Positions 18,738-28,112 of a stretch of 64,000 nucleotides of DNA are shown one piece after another (the first letter of the stretch is position 1; every line of letters begins with the position of its first letter). The translations under genes were made by a program, and so were the position numbers. Location of the stretch: positions 49,483-113,482 of the forward strand of contig NZ_CABFVH010000014.1 of assembly GCF_902141855.1 (NCBI RefSeq), given 5' to 3'. A model generated the notes under the pieces. That model made no database searches. It was not told where the DNA came from and was given only the letters and a program-made list of their open reading frames with translations. The stretch is from Methylobacterium dankookense (GTDB lineage Bacteria > Pseudomonadota > Alphaproteobacteria > Rhizobiales > Beijerinckiaceae).

Positions 18738-19766
18738 CTACTTCACCTCCGGCTCCGCCGCGCGGAGCAATTCGCCCGCGACGTCGCCGAGCTTCGGCTG
18801 CGGCTCGCGGGTGAAGGGCAGCGGCCGGCAGACCGCGAGCGCCGCGAGGCCGAAGCGGGCGGTCATCAGCCCGTTCAGCACGCCCTCGCCGAGCTTGGCC
18901 GAGATCCGGGCCGCGACGCCGAGGCCCAGCACCTGCTGCAGCACGCTCTCGCCCACCGCCATGCCGCCCGTCACCGTGAGATGGGCGACGGCCGCCCGCG
19001 CGAGGCGGATGAAGCCGAGGAGCCCCGGCCTGCCACCGTAGATCGCCGCGATCCGGCGCAGCAGCCGCACGGCGGCGAAGACCACGAAGGCCACGTCCAC
19101 GATCGCCCGCGGGCTCAGCGCCGTCACCGCCGAGACCTGCTTGGCCGCCGTGGCGATGGCGTTGCGCGCCTGCCGGTCGAGGGGCGCGAGCAATTCGTGC
19201 TCGGCCAGCCCGATGCGGTCGTCCACGTCGAGGATCGCGTCCTCGAGCGTCGCCAGCCGCTCGCGGCCCGGCTTCAGCGCGGCGCGGTCGGCGTAGAAAG
19301 CGGAGAGGTCGCGCACCACGCCCTGCGCCGCCGTGTGGTCGCGGGTGGCGATCGCGCCGATCGCCGCCTCGCGCAGGTGCTCGATCCTGCGCTCGCGCCA
19401 GAGCCCCGACAGCTCGCGGGCGACGATCGCCGCGAGCGCGAGGCCCGCGAGGCCGAGGAGAACCAGGGCCACCCAGCCGAGCCAGGGCGCGGTGGCGAAC
19501 AGGTCGGCGATCAGCCGCTCCACCGAGAGGCCGACCGCGATCGAGACGAGGCCGCCTACCGAGGAGAGGAGCAGCGCGCCCCAGGGCGAGCGGCTCTTGG
19601 CTGCCACCGGCACCGGGGTGCCGTCGGCCGCGTCCACGATCTCGAAGGGCTCCTCGACGATGCGGATATCGGCCAGCGGCGGCGGCGCCTCGGCCTCGTC
19701 CGTCTCCGGTGCCGGGGGCCCGTTCGAGGGGATGCGGAAGGCGCGCGGCCGTCTGGGATCGCTCAT
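18738..19766 (-). CDS. ycjF: YcjF/TIGR01620 family inner-membrane protein
   Basis: 342 aa. A soluble Pro/Glu-rich N-terminus (about 1-60) is followed by two membrane segments (about 62-85 and 95-115), then a mostly helical DUF697-type region with LSPRAIVDVAFVVFAAVRLLRRIAAIYG. These features fit YcjF, which in other bacteria is paired with YcjX. It follows ycjX by 19 bases on the same strand. Role unknown, linked to envelope stress in enterobacteria. Confidence 0.85.
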   Translation of the reverse strand: MSDPRRPRAFRIPSNGPPAPETDEAEAPPPLADIRIVEEPFEIVDAADGTPVPVAAKSRSPWGALLLSSVGGLVSIAVGLSVERLIADLFATAPWLGWVALVLLGLAGLALAAIVARELSGLWRERRIEHLREAAIGAIATRDHTAAQGVVRDLSAFYADRAALKPGRERLATLEDAILDVDDRIGLAEHELLAPLDRQARNAIATAAKQVSAVTALSPRAIVDVAFVVFAAVRLLRRIAAIYGGRPGLLGFIRLARAAVAHLTVTGGMAVGESVLQQVLGLGVAARISAKLGEGVLNGLMTARFGLAALAVCRPLPFTREPQPKLGDVAGELLRAAEPEVK

Positions 19767-19785
19767 CGGTCCTGTCCCAAATGAT

Positions 19786-21231
19786 TCACGCGAGCCGGTC
19801 GCCGATCAGGAACTGCATCGCCCGGTCGAGCCGGATCTGCGGCAGGCTGCCGGGGCGACCGAGCGCGTCGGGCTTCACGAGGGGCGGCCGGAAGCGCGGA
19901 AAGCGCAGCGAGCCCGGCGGCACCGCGCCCTCAAGCACCGCCTCGGGGCGGGCCGGCAGCTCGCCGGGGAAGATCGCCGCCTCGCTCAGCCCGTCGAAGC
20001 GCTCGCCGTCCACGATCTCGCCGGCCTCCGGCGTGCCGGCCACGGCGCGCAGCACCTCGCCGCCGTCGTGGACGCTGGTCTCGCGCGTCGCCCGCACCGA
20101 GGCGAGCGCCACCGTGCCGACACGGGCGCCCGCCGCCTCGGTGCGGCGCATGGCGCGGGAGACGAGAAGGCGCAGCAGCGCGTCGAGCCGGTCGTGGCTG
20201 GTCTGGTGCAGGTGGTCGGCCTTGGTCGCTGCGAACAGGATGCGGTCGGCCCGCGGTGCGAAGAGCCGCGACAGCAGGCTGTTGCGGCCGATATTCAGCG
20301 AGAGCAGCACCGCGTCGAGGGCCTCCTCCAGCTCGGCGAGCGCGGTCGGCCCGGCATCGACCGCAGAGAGCACGTCGACCAGCACGATCTGCCGGTCCAC
20401 CCGCTGGAAATGGTCGCGGAAGAAGGGCAGCACCACCTTGGCCTTGTAGGCCTCGAAGCGCCGCTCCATCAGCCCGGCGAGGCTGTCCGGGGCCAGCGTC
20501 TCGGGCAGGTCGTCGAGGGGCGCGAAGGTCAGGGCGGGCGAGCCCTTGAGGTCGCCCGGCATCAGGAAGCGCCCCGGCGGCGTGGTGGCCACCGACTCGG
20601 GCCCGGCGCGCAGGGCGGCGAGATAGGTCTTGAAGGCGTCGCTCGCCCGCTCGGCCACCACCTCGTCGAGGGGGCCGTTCGGGTCGAGCCCCTTCAGCAG
20701 CGCCAGCCAGGGCGCCGCGAAGGCGGCCCGGCCCGCCCGGCGGGTGCCGTTGATCGTGGCCCGCGACCAAGCGGTGTAGTCCTGCTCGATCAGCGCGAGG
20801 TCGAGCAGCCACTCGCCGGGATAATCGACCACGTCGAGCATCAGCGTGCCGGGGCCCGAGCGCCAGGAGCCGGCGCGCTCGTACGCGATGGCGAGGCGGA
20901 ACTGGCTGATCCGGTCGGTGGAGCGCGGCCAGCGCCGCTCCTCCGTCAGCGCCGCCATGTGCTCCTCGAAGGGGAAGCGCGGCACGTCGTCGTCGGGCTG
21001 CGGCACCAGCCGGGCGCGGCGCAGGCGCCCCTCGTGGACCGGGGCGAAGGCCGGCAGCCCGCGCCCCTCGGTGAGGTGGTGGATCAGCGCCGTGGTGAAG
21101 ACCGTCTTGCCGGAGCGGGCGAGCCCGGTGACGCCGAGCCGGAGCGTCGGCTGGATCAGCAGATCGCTCGACGCCTCGGCGAGGGCCCGAACGGCGGAGC
21201 CGGCGCGCGCGGCGAAATCGGACAGGGGCAC
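19786..21231 (-). CDS. ycjX: YcjX family P-loop GTPase-like protein (DUF463)
   Basis: 481 aa, GTG start. Seen: Walker A GLARSGKT near residue 37, LMLDVVDYPGEWLLDL (Walker B-like with the YcjX signature), and conserved YPGEWLLDL-SRATI and AATKADHLHQTSHDRL (NKxD-like). Family members bind GTP; function undefined, phage-shock linked in E. coli. Pairs with the downstream ycjF. No membrane segment. Confidence 0.92.
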   Translation of the reverse strand: MPLSDFAARAGSAVRALAEASSDLLIQPTLRLGVTGLARSGKTVFTTALIHHLTEGRGLPAFAPVHEGRLRRARLVPQPDDDVPRFPFEEHMAALTEERRWPRSTDRISQFRLAIAYERAGSWRSGPGTLMLDVVDYPGEWLLDLALIEQDYTAWSRATINGTRRAGRAAFAAPWLALLKGLDPNGPLDEVVAERASDAFKTYLAALRAGPESVATTPPGRFLMPGDLKGSPALTFAPLDDLPETLAPDSLAGLMERRFEAYKAKVVLPFFRDHFQRVDRQIVLVDVLSAVDAGPTALAELEEALDAVLLSLNIGRNSLLSRLFAPRADRILFAATKADHLHQTSHDRLDALLRLLVSRAMRRTEAAGARVGTVALASVRATRETSVHDGGEVLRAVAGTPEAGEIVDGERFDGLSEAAIFPGELPARPEAVLEGAVPPGSLRFPRFRPPLVKPDALGRPGSLPQIRLDRAMQFLIGDRLA

Positions 21232-21372
21232 GGTGATCCGCTCGAGGGGTGGAGGAGTCGATGGGAGGCCGCGCTCACGTGGCGCGCGGGAGGCTCGGCC
21301 GCAAGGGTGTCATCCGCCGCGAAGGCGGCACTGGCGGGTGGCGCACTGTTGGACGCGCGCTCTCCCTCCCCC

Positions 21373-22524
21373 TCACGGGCCCGCCTGTGCCGTGGTCCCC
21401 GGCGCGGTCGCGAGGCGGGCGATCGCCGCGTCCACGAGGTCGGGCGCGGCGCGCATCGTGCCGAGCTCCACCGCCGACATGGCGAGCATGACGGCGGCGA
21501 GGTTCGGCAGCGGCGCGCCCTCGGTCGAGAACAGCTTGAGGTCGTCGGTGGGCTTCAGGCCGACGCTGCGCGCGATCCGGGCCGCGTAATTGTCGATGCG
21601 GACGCTGTCGCCCGCGCAGATCGGCGCGGGCGCCTTCAGGTCGGTGAGGGAGAAGCCCGGCGCCAGGAGGGGCAGGGTCGCCGATTCCGCCACAAGCTGC
21701 TCCGGCGAGGGCGTGCGCCGGTCGAGGAGCGCGGCCGGGTTGTCGGCGCCGCGGATCGGGACATGGGATGTGGCGGCGCGGGGCGCGGGGCGCGCCTCGG
21801 CGATGCCGGTGGCGATCGCCGGTAGGGGCGGCGCCGCGATCGCACGCCCCCCCGGCCGCGCTCCGGGCCGGCCGGCCATGCGGGCGAGCGGCGACCACGG
21901 CTGGACGCGCAGACCCGGCTTGCTCCGAACCGCCACGGCGCGGCGCGGCGCACCCCCGCGCAGGTGCCGGGCGAGGAAGCGGGCGCGCAGGGTCTTGCCG
22001 AGGCCGTGCGTGGTCAGCCCCGGCGCCACCGCGGGCGACGGCGCGGCCGGCCCGGTCCGGGCGGCCGAGGAAGCAACCACCGGCGCGATGCCGCACGCGG
22101 CCGGCGCCCAGCGGCGGACGATGGCGAGCGCGCTGCGCCGCCCGTAAGCCTGGTAATAGCGGCGCAGCAGGTTCGCGGCCGCATCCGCCCCGTCTGCGGC
22201 GCTGCGGAAGGCGGTGTGCCCCTCGGCGTCGCCGCCGATCTCGCCCGACCAGCGGGCGCGCTTGATGCACCAGTAATTGTTGAGCTTGACGCAGCGGGCG
22301 ACGAAGGCCGGATCGCTCGCCGAGAGCCGCGCAGTGAGCGCCAGCGCGTAGGGCCGCAGGGAGGATTCCGCCTCCGGCCGCCAGTTCGAGACCGCGCGGC
22401 CCTGCGCCTCATAGGCCGGCGCGGGCGCCGGCGCGGGACGTAGCGCGTCGAGGCGGCGCTCGACCCCGTCGAGCCCGGCCCGCGGCAGCAGCGTCGTCAG
22501 GACGATGAGGGCGGTGAGCAGCAA
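21373..22524 (-). CDS. hypothetical membrane-anchored protein with phage P5-like segment
   Basis: 383 aa, start TTG at 22524 (no ATG/GTG earlier in frame), so the start is weakly supported. The first 15 residues (LLTALIVLTTLLP) look like a signal anchor. Residues about 75-145 (LNNYWCIKRARWSGEIGG … TAFRSAADGADAAANLLRRYY … VRRWAPAAC) resemble the peptidoglycan-active P5-type segment of phages (NNPGNI…F…G..A…YY…I..WAP). The middle is a low-complexity Ala/Pro/Arg linker. The C-terminus has a second conserved region with CAGDSVRIDNYAARIARSVG. Lies between hisN and ycjX on the same strand. Confidence 0.6.
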   Translation of the reverse strand: MLLTALIVLTTLLPRAGLDGVERRLDALRPAPAPAPAYEAQGRAVSNWRPEAESSLRPYALALTARLSASDPAFVARCVKLNNYWCIKRARWSGEIGGDAEGHTAFRSAADGADAAANLLRRYYQAYGRRSALAIVRRWAPAACGIAPVVASSAARTGPAAPSPAVAPGLTTHGLGKTLRARFLARHLRGGAPRRAVAVRSKPGLRVQPWSPLARMAGRPGARPGGRAIAAPPLPAIATGIAEARPAPRAATSHVPIRGADNPAALLDRRTPSPEQLVAESATLPLLAPGFSLTDLKAPAPICAGDSVRIDNYAARIARSVGLKPTDDLKLFSTEGAPLPNLAAVMLAMSAVELGTMRAAPDLVDAAIARLATAPGTTAQAGP

Positions 22525-22579
22525 GGCGGGGGCGATCCGGGCGGGGCTGTCCGGGAAACGGCCGAGCCGCCGATCCGGT

Positions 22580-23368
22580 TCAGCTCGAGAGCCGCCGCAG
22601 CGCCGCCTCGTGCAGGCGCGGATCGCCCGCGGCCACGATGCGCCCGCCCTCGGTGGCCGGCCCGCCGTCCCAGCTCGTGACGATGCCGCCGGCGCCCTCG
22701 ACGATCGGGATCAGGGCGACGATGTCGTAGGGCTTCAGGCCCGCCTCCACCACGAGGTCGACCTGGCCGGCCGCCAGCATGCAATAGGCGTAGCAATCGG
22801 TGCCGTAGCGGGCGAGCCGCACGCGGGCCTGGACGGACTGGAAGCGCTCGGCCTCCTCGCCCGCCGCGAACAGGCGCGGATCGGTGGTGCAGAGGAGCGC
22901 GGAGGCGAGGTCGGCGCAGCGGCGGGTGCGCAGGGCCCGCTCGCCGGCGGCATTTCTGAGCTTGGCGCTGCGCCCGTCGCCGAAGAAGCGCTCGGCGAGG
23001 AAGGGCTGGTGCATCATGCCGCGCACCGCGGTCTGGCCCTTGCGCAGGCCGATCAGCGTGCCCCAGGTCGGCAGGCCGGCGATGAAGGCGCGGGTGCCGT
23101 CGATCGGGTCGAGCACCCACACGCAATCGGCGTCGAGCCGCTCGGAGCCGAATTCCTCGCCGAGGAGGCCGTGGCCGGGGAAGGCGTCGCGGATCATCCG
23201 CCGCATCACGACTTCCGCCGCGCGGTCGGCCTCGGTGACGGGATCGAAGGGAGCGCCGCCATGGGCCTTGTCGTCGAGGCCGAACTGGGCGCGGAAGAAG
23301 GGCAGGATCGCGCGGCCCGAGGCATCGGCGAGATCGTCCATGAACCGTCCGAGTTCGACGACGCTCAT
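22580..23368 (-). CDS. hisN: histidinol-phosphatase, inositol monophosphatase type
   Basis: 262 aa from ATG at 23368, with GGAG 8 bases upstream; a longer in-frame extension lacks support. Mg-dependent phosphatase fold: DPVTEADRAAE, GLLGEEFG, catalytic LDPIDGTRAFIAGLP, and a C-terminal SWDGGPAT. The FRAQFGLDDKAHGGAPF N-terminus is typical of the alphaproteobacterial HisN group that dephosphorylates histidinol phosphate in histidine synthesis. Activity on inositol phosphates cannot be excluded. It follows the AI-2E-type permease by 76 bases on the same strand. Confidence 0.85.
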   Translation of the reverse strand: MSVVELGRFMDDLADASGRAILPFFRAQFGLDDKAHGGAPFDPVTEADRAAEVVMRRMIRDAFPGHGLLGEEFGSERLDADCVWVLDPIDGTRAFIAGLPTWGTLIGLRKGQTAVRGMMHQPFLAERFFGDGRSAKLRNAAGERALRTRRCADLASALLCTTDPRLFAAGEEAERFQSVQARVRLARYGTDCYAYCMLAAGQVDLVVEAGLKPYDIVALIPIVEGAGGIVTSWDGGPATEGGRIVAAGDPRLHEAALRRLSS

Positions 23369-23444
23369 CGGCACTTCTCCGCTCCGGGGCAGGCCCGGGA
23401 CAGGTCCCGGCCCGACCGACGAAGCCCGCATGGGGCGCTCCGCG

Positions 23445-25412
23445 TCAAGCCCCGGCATCGGCTCCCGCAAGCTCGGCGCGGCGCCCGGCAGCCACCGGGG
23501 TGGCGTCCTGGCGCACGGCGGCCATCACCGCCTCGGTGGCGGCGCGCAGCGTCGAGACGTGCTGGCCGGCCGGCACGGCGGCGGCGGCGGCGGCGACATC
23601 GTCCACCTGCCAGAGCCCGACGAGGATCGGGACCCGCGGCATGCGCTGCTCGAGGCGCCGGGCGAGGCGGCGCAGATGCGTGGGCTCGCCGCGAATCGCC
23701 AGGGAGACGATGCAGGTCATCCGGGCCGGGCCCGGATCGAAGGCGTCGATATGTGCGCGGGCGAGGTCGCAGAACGGAACGACGCGGGTGCCGAGCCCGC
23801 GCTTGGCCAGGAGCTGCGCGAGGATCGCGGCCGCCGCCTCGTCGAGGAAGCCGCGGCCCGCCACGCAGAGCACCGCGCCCTCGCGCGCCCAGATCTCGGG
23901 CACGGTGGGGGGCTTCGGCGCAAAGGGCACCGTGCCGGGGCGGGCCTCGTCGTCGTCCCCACGCTCGGCGAGCGGCGCCTCGGGCTCCGCGTCCGGGTGC
24001 CCGGCGAGCTCATCGATCAGCTCGGTGACGCTCTCGCGGATGGCGGAGCGCTGCTCCACCGTCAGCACGCCGCGGGCGGCGTCGCGCGCGGCGAGTTCGA
24101 GCCCCTTCACCACCACGCTGTCGTAATAGGCCGAGAGCGAGCATTGCTGCAGGATGAGGTCGGCATGCTCCTGGGCCTCCTCCGGATCCTCGGCGAGGAT
24201 GCGCTGGTAGAAGTTCTCCACCGGGGTCAGGGCCGGGCTGGAGCCGAACAGCACGTCGAGGAATTCGAGCTTGTCGACGTGCCGGCCGAGCACCACGAGG
24301 CAGACGGTGAGCGGCGTCGAGAGCAGCAGGCCGATCGGCCCCCACAGCCAGGTCCAGACCAGGGCCGAGACGAGCACCGCCAGCGGCGAGAGGCCGGTGG
24401 AGTGCCCGTAGAGCATCGGCTCGAAGACCTGGCCGGCGAGCGGCTCCAGCACCACGAAGAGGAGCGCGGTGGCGATCAGCATGTTCCAGCCGGGATCGAC
24501 CGCCGCGGCCAGCGCCATGGGGAGCAGCGCGCAGAGGAAGGCGCCGATATAGGGCACGAAGCGCATCAGCGCGGCGAAGATGCCCCACAGGACCGGGTTC
24601 GGCACGCCGATCAGGTAGAGGCCGACGCCGATGACGAGGCCGAAGCCGGTGTTCAGCGCGAGCTGGGCGACGAAGTAGCGGCTGAGGCGGCGCGCGGCAT
24701 CGTCCATCGCCACCGTGGTGCGGTGGAGGTCGCTGGAGCCGGCGAGCCGGATCATGCGGTCGCGCAGGTCCTCCCGCTGCATCAGCACGAAGAGCAGCAC
24801 CACCACGACGATGCCGGTGGTGGCGAGCGGCTGCATCACCGGGGCGAGCACCTTCTCGGCCATCTCCAGGGGGCCGGGCGGGGGCTGGCGCGTCTCCACT
24901 ACGACGGGCTTCGGCTCGGGCTCGGCCTTCGGAGCGGGGCCCGTCTTCTCCGCCTTCTCCGTTTGCTCGGCAGTGCCGGCGGTGTGGATCGCCCGGCCGA
25001 TATTGGCGACGTATCCGGTGAGCCGCCCGACCGGGCTCTCACGCAGGCCCTCGATCTTGCGCTCGATGGTGCGCTGGTAGCGTGGCACGTCATCCGCGAG
25101 GTCGGCCACCTGCACGCCGATCAGCGTGGCCAGCGCCGCAAGCACGCCCATCGTCATCAGCACCGTCAGCCCCACCGCGAGCAGGCGCGGCAGGCGGAGC
25201 CGGCGCAGGAACTGGACGAGCGGCCCCAGCACGAAGGACAGGAGCAGGGCGATCGCGATGGGGATCAGGATCTCGCGGCCGAAATAGAGGCCGGCAATGA
25301 TCACGGCGGCGATGACGACCGGCGAGGCGAGCGCGGCCCGGGGCGTCTCGGCGGCGGCGACGCGGGTCGGCCGCGGCTGGATCAGCGGACCCTCGGATGT
25401 CGACGTCGCCAT
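23445..25412 (-). CDS. AI-2E family permease with C-terminal cobalamin-binding-like domain
   Basis: 655 aa from ATG at 25412. The N-terminal ~430 residues have the six-to-eight helices of the AI-2E/PerM family: opening VVIAAVIIAGLYFGREILIP, then LALNTGFGLVIGVGLYLIGVPNPVLWG and PYIGAFLCALLPMALA. A Glu/Pro/Lys-rich loop at about 145-175 is cytosolic or periplasmic. The last ~220 residues are soluble: a helical linker, then AVLCVAGRGFLDEAAAAILAQ, reminiscent of a B12-binding Rossmann fold but with no DxHxxG motif. Substrate unknown. Possibly a sensor-transporter fusion. Confidence 0.75.
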   Translation of the reverse strand: MATSTSEGPLIQPRPTRVAAAETPRAALASPVVIAAVIIAGLYFGREILIPIAIALLLSFVLGPLVQFLRRLRLPRLLAVGLTVLMTMGVLAALATLIGVQVADLADDVPRYQRTIERKIEGLRESPVGRLTGYVANIGRAIHTAGTAEQTEKAEKTGPAPKAEPEPKPVVVETRQPPPGPLEMAEKVLAPVMQPLATTGIVVVVLLFVLMQREDLRDRMIRLAGSSDLHRTTVAMDDAARRLSRYFVAQLALNTGFGLVIGVGLYLIGVPNPVLWGIFAALMRFVPYIGAFLCALLPMALAAAVDPGWNMLIATALLFVVLEPLAGQVFEPMLYGHSTGLSPLAVLVSALVWTWLWGPIGLLLSTPLTVCLVVLGRHVDKLEFLDVLFGSSPALTPVENFYQRILAEDPEEAQEHADLILQQCSLSAYYDSVVVKGLELAARDAARGVLTVEQRSAIRESVTELIDELAGHPDAEPEAPLAERGDDDEARPGTVPFAPKPPTVPEIWAREGAVLCVAGRGFLDEAAAAILAQLLAKRGLGTRVVPFCDLARAHIDAFDPGPARMTCIVSLAIRGEPTHLRRLARRLEQRMPRVPILVGLWQVDDVAAAAAAVPAGQHVSTLRAATEAVMAAVRQDATPVAAGRRAELAGADAGA

Positions 25413-25550
25413 GTCCCGCCAGCCCTGAAACGCCACGCAGCGGCGGCGCGGGATGCTGCGCCGCCGCACGAGGAACCCCGGGCGGCTCGAAAACGATCCC
25501 GGGCCGCGGCCGCGATTCTCACGGGGGCGTGAGGGTCTGGCCGAGGGCCT

Positions 25551-27050
25551 TCAGGCCCGTGCGGTGCCGGCTCGCGTCACCTCGGCCGCGTCCTTCAGGT
25601 CGGCGATGCCCCAGCACAGGCGCATCACCTGGGCCGCCTGGGGCCCGGGCAGGACGCCGTCGGCGAGGTCGGCGAATTTCCGCTCCAGCATCGCGTCGGT
25701 CATCGGCTTCTCGACGCTGCCGATGGCGTGCGCGATCCGCCGGTTGATGGTGCGGCCGTCGTTCAGCACCACAGTCATGTCGACCTGCGCGGCCTCGATG
25801 CCGGGCGTCACGACCGGCACCACCTTCTGGCGCAGGGCCACCACGCGCGGGTCGTTCACGGCCCGGTCGCTGAACTGCTTCTCGCCGCCCGCGCCCTCCA
25901 CCAGGGCGACGGCGACCGCGTGGTAGATGCTGAACTTGCCCTCCAGGCCCGTCCTCGGCGCGGTCTTGCCGGTGAGTTCCAGCACCAGCGGGTGGACCTT
26001 GAGGTCGATGCGGGCGACGTCCTCGGGCTTCACGCGGTCGCCGTCGCGGACCTGGATCGCCGCGTCGATCGCCGGATGCATGACGATGCCGCAGGCGAAG
26101 GGCTTGTAGGTGTTGAGGAGCGTCTCGTAGCGCGTGCCCAGACCCTCGGTGATCTCGCGGTAATCCTGCTTGGTCGAGACGGTGTTGGCCCAGCCGCGCT
26201 TGGCCTCGATCATCCCGTCGCTGCTCGTATAGCCCTTGGCCGCCAGGATCGCCGCGAACAGCCCGTTCGACGCCGCCCGGCCCGGGTTGAAGCTCTTGTT
26301 CATGGAGCCGAACGACTCGCGCAGGCCCACGGGCTGCGAGGCGGCGAGCCCGAGCGCCCAGACCATCTGCTGCTCGGTGAGGCCCATCAGCTTGCCGGCC
26401 GCGGCCGCCGCGCCGAACACGCCCGCCGTACCGGTGATGTGCCAGCCGACATCGTAATGGTTCGGATAGACCGCATTGCCGATCCGGCACTCGGTCTCGA
26501 TGCCGAGCACCAGGGCGTTGAGGAAGTCGCGGCCGGAGACCGGCTGCATCTCGGCATAGGCGAGGATCGCCGAGGCCACCGGGCCGGCCGGGTGGATCAC
26601 GGTCTTCAGGTGGGTGTCGTCGAAATCGAAGATGTGGCTCGACACGCCGTTGAGGAAGGCGGCTTTCATGATGTCGAAGCGCTCCCCGCGCCCGAACAGG
26701 CCGGCCTGCGGCGGTCCGCTGAAGGGCTGCAGCGCCGAGACCGCGACGTCCAGGGTCTCGTGATGCGAGCCGCCGATGGCGACGCCGACCCAGTTCAGGA
26801 AGGTGCGCGTCGCCTCCTTGCGCACCGCCTCGGGCAGGTCCTCATAGCGGGCGCCGGTGACGTAGCGGGCGAGCGTGCGCGTCACGTCCTTCGGCGCCGG
26901 AGCGGGCCCCTGCCTCTCGGCGGCGCGGGCGGGCGCGGCGGCGACGGGGCCGGCCAGCGCGAGCCCGGCGGCGCCGAGCAGCGCGCGACGGCCGATGGTG
27001 GGGCGATCGGTGGTGGACTTGTCTGTAGTGGACTTATCTGTGGCGGACAT
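25551..27050 (-). CDS. MmgE/PrpD family protein with Tat-like signal
   Basis: 499 aa from ATG at 27050, with GGAGGAA 4 bases upstream. Residues 6-17 contain a tandem TDKST repeat, then PTIGRRALLGAAG with a twin-Arg and hydrophobic core ending AAPARAA, so export by Tat is likely. The remainder is PrpD-like (2-methylcitrate dehydratase fold): NWVGVAIGGSHHETLDV, SSHIFDFDDTHLKTVIHPAG, YDVGWHITGTAGVFGAAAAAGKL and NTYKPFACGIVMHPAIDA. Cytoplasmic PrpD enzymes have no signal, so a periplasmic dehydratase or isomerase is implied. No prp genes nearby. Confidence 0.85.
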   Translation of the reverse strand: MSATDKSTTDKSTTDRPTIGRRALLGAAGLALAGPVAAAPARAAERQGPAPAPKDVTRTLARYVTGARYEDLPEAVRKEATRTFLNWVGVAIGGSHHETLDVAVSALQPFSGPPQAGLFGRGERFDIMKAAFLNGVSSHIFDFDDTHLKTVIHPAGPVASAILAYAEMQPVSGRDFLNALVLGIETECRIGNAVYPNHYDVGWHITGTAGVFGAAAAAGKLMGLTEQQMVWALGLAASQPVGLRESFGSMNKSFNPGRAASNGLFAAILAAKGYTSSDGMIEAKRGWANTVSTKQDYREITEGLGTRYETLLNTYKPFACGIVMHPAIDAAIQVRDGDRVKPEDVARIDLKVHPLVLELTGKTAPRTGLEGKFSIYHAVAVALVEGAGGEKQFSDRAVNDPRVVALRQKVVPVVTPGIEAAQVDMTVVLNDGRTINRRIAHAIGSVEKPMTDAMLERKFADLADGVLPGPQAAQVMRLCWGIADLKDAAEVTRAGTARA

Positions 27051-27208
27051 GGCGTTCCTCCCAGGGTCCCTGCGGATCCTTGGCATGCCGCCTACCACGT
27101 TTAATCCGGCGCCGTTCCCGGCTCCGGTTTCAACCCCGACCGGCCTGACACCGCGCCCGGGCACCGGGAGCCCGGAGCATCGGCGAAGCTGTTCGAGCCG
27201 AGGGGCGC

Positions 27209-27433
27209 TTACTTGCCCGCCGCGGCGCGCCGGTTGGCGATGCGCGAGAACATGTTGCCGGTGTAGTCGGCGACCTTCGGCTTCTCGACCACGGTCGCCT
27301 GGGACTCGAAGGCCTCGATGCGCTTGAGGAGGGCCGCGTCGCCGAAGATCGAGCTGTTGAAGTTCATCGGCGCACGGGGGCCGAGCGCCGCGAGCGCGGC
27401 GTCGAGTCGTTCCAGAAGCTCTTTGCGCGTCAC
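27209..27433 (-). CDS. small hypothetical protein (74 aa)
   Basis: Start GTG at 27433 with GGGAG 6 bases upstream. Sequence: a helical N-terminus (KELLERLDAALAALG), a conserved-looking MNFNSSIFGD, then a basic C-terminus with ANRRAAAGK. No signal, membrane segment or metal motif. I do not recognise a family. It sits between the PrpD-like gene and the hydrolase gene, same strand. Confidence rests on the SD and codon use. Confidence 0.55.
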   Translation of the reverse strand: MTRKELLERLDAALAALGPRAPMNFNSSIFGDAALLKRIEAFESQATVVEKPKVADYTGNMFSRIANRRAAAGK

Positions 27434-27522
27434 GTCCGTCTCCCGCGGGCGGGCCTGCCCGCCTCCGCCCACCAGACGACCCCAGGGTAAACGAAGGGTT
27501 AAAACGAGCCGGCCGCGCGCGG

Positions 27523-28074
27523 CTAAAGGGCCTTCAGGAATCCGGCGAGCCGCATCAGGCCCTCCGGCCAGGGCCCGTGCCCGCTCGCCACGTTGATATG
27601 GCCGGAATCGCCAGCATCGAGGATCTGCGCGCCCCAGGCATAGGCGAAATCCTCGGCCCGCGCGTAGGTGCAGTGCGGGTCGGTGCGGCTCGCCACCAGC
27701 AGGGACGGGAAGGGCAGCGGGTCGCGCGGCAGCGGCGCGAAGGCGCGCACGCTCGCGGGCAGATCCGGCGCCTCCTCGATGTCCGGGAGCGCCACGAGCA
27801 GCGCGCCGCGGACCACGTCGGCGGGGAAGTCCGGCGCGGCCTCGACCGCCGCGACGACCCCGAGGCTGTGGGCGATGAGGATGACGGGCCGGCTCGCCGC
27901 GGCGACCGCCTCCACGATCCGGCCCTTCCAGGCGGCGGGCTCGGGCGCGTGCCAATCGTCCTGGGCGACGATGCGGGCGGTGGGCAGGCGGCTCGCCCAG
28001 CGGGCCTGCCAGTGCCCCTCCTCCGAGCCGGCGAGCCCGGGCAGGATGAGGATGTCGCAATCGGCAGTCTTCAT
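27523..28074 (-). CDS. RBBP9/YdeN family alpha/beta serine hydrolase
   Basis: 183 aa, ATG. Seen: oxyanion-side ILPGLAGSEEGHWQARW at the N-terminus, nucleophile elbow AHSLG (Ser about 70), acid in VASRTDPHC, and His in DSGHINVASGHGPWPEG. All triad residues are present and the length fits RBBP9/YdeN hydrolases. Cytoplasmic; substrate unknown. 38 bases past the uvsE stop on the same strand. Confidence 0.88.
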   Translation of the reverse strand: MKTADCDILILPGLAGSEEGHWQARWASRLPTARIVAQDDWHAPEPAAWKGRIVEAVAAASRPVILIAHSLGVVAAVEAAPDFPADVVRGALLVALPDIEEAPDLPASVRAFAPLPRDPLPFPSLLVASRTDPHCTYARAEDFAYAWGAQILDAGDSGHINVASGHGPWPEGLMRLAGFLKAL

Positions 28075-28112
28075 GGGGGTTGCCTAGACCCTGGGCGGGC
28101 TCACGTCGAGCC

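Noticed and set aside
22884..25532. 882-codon + strand open frame
   Set aside because: Antisense to hisN and the AI-2E-type permease; the - strand reading has membrane helices and motifs, the + strand does not.
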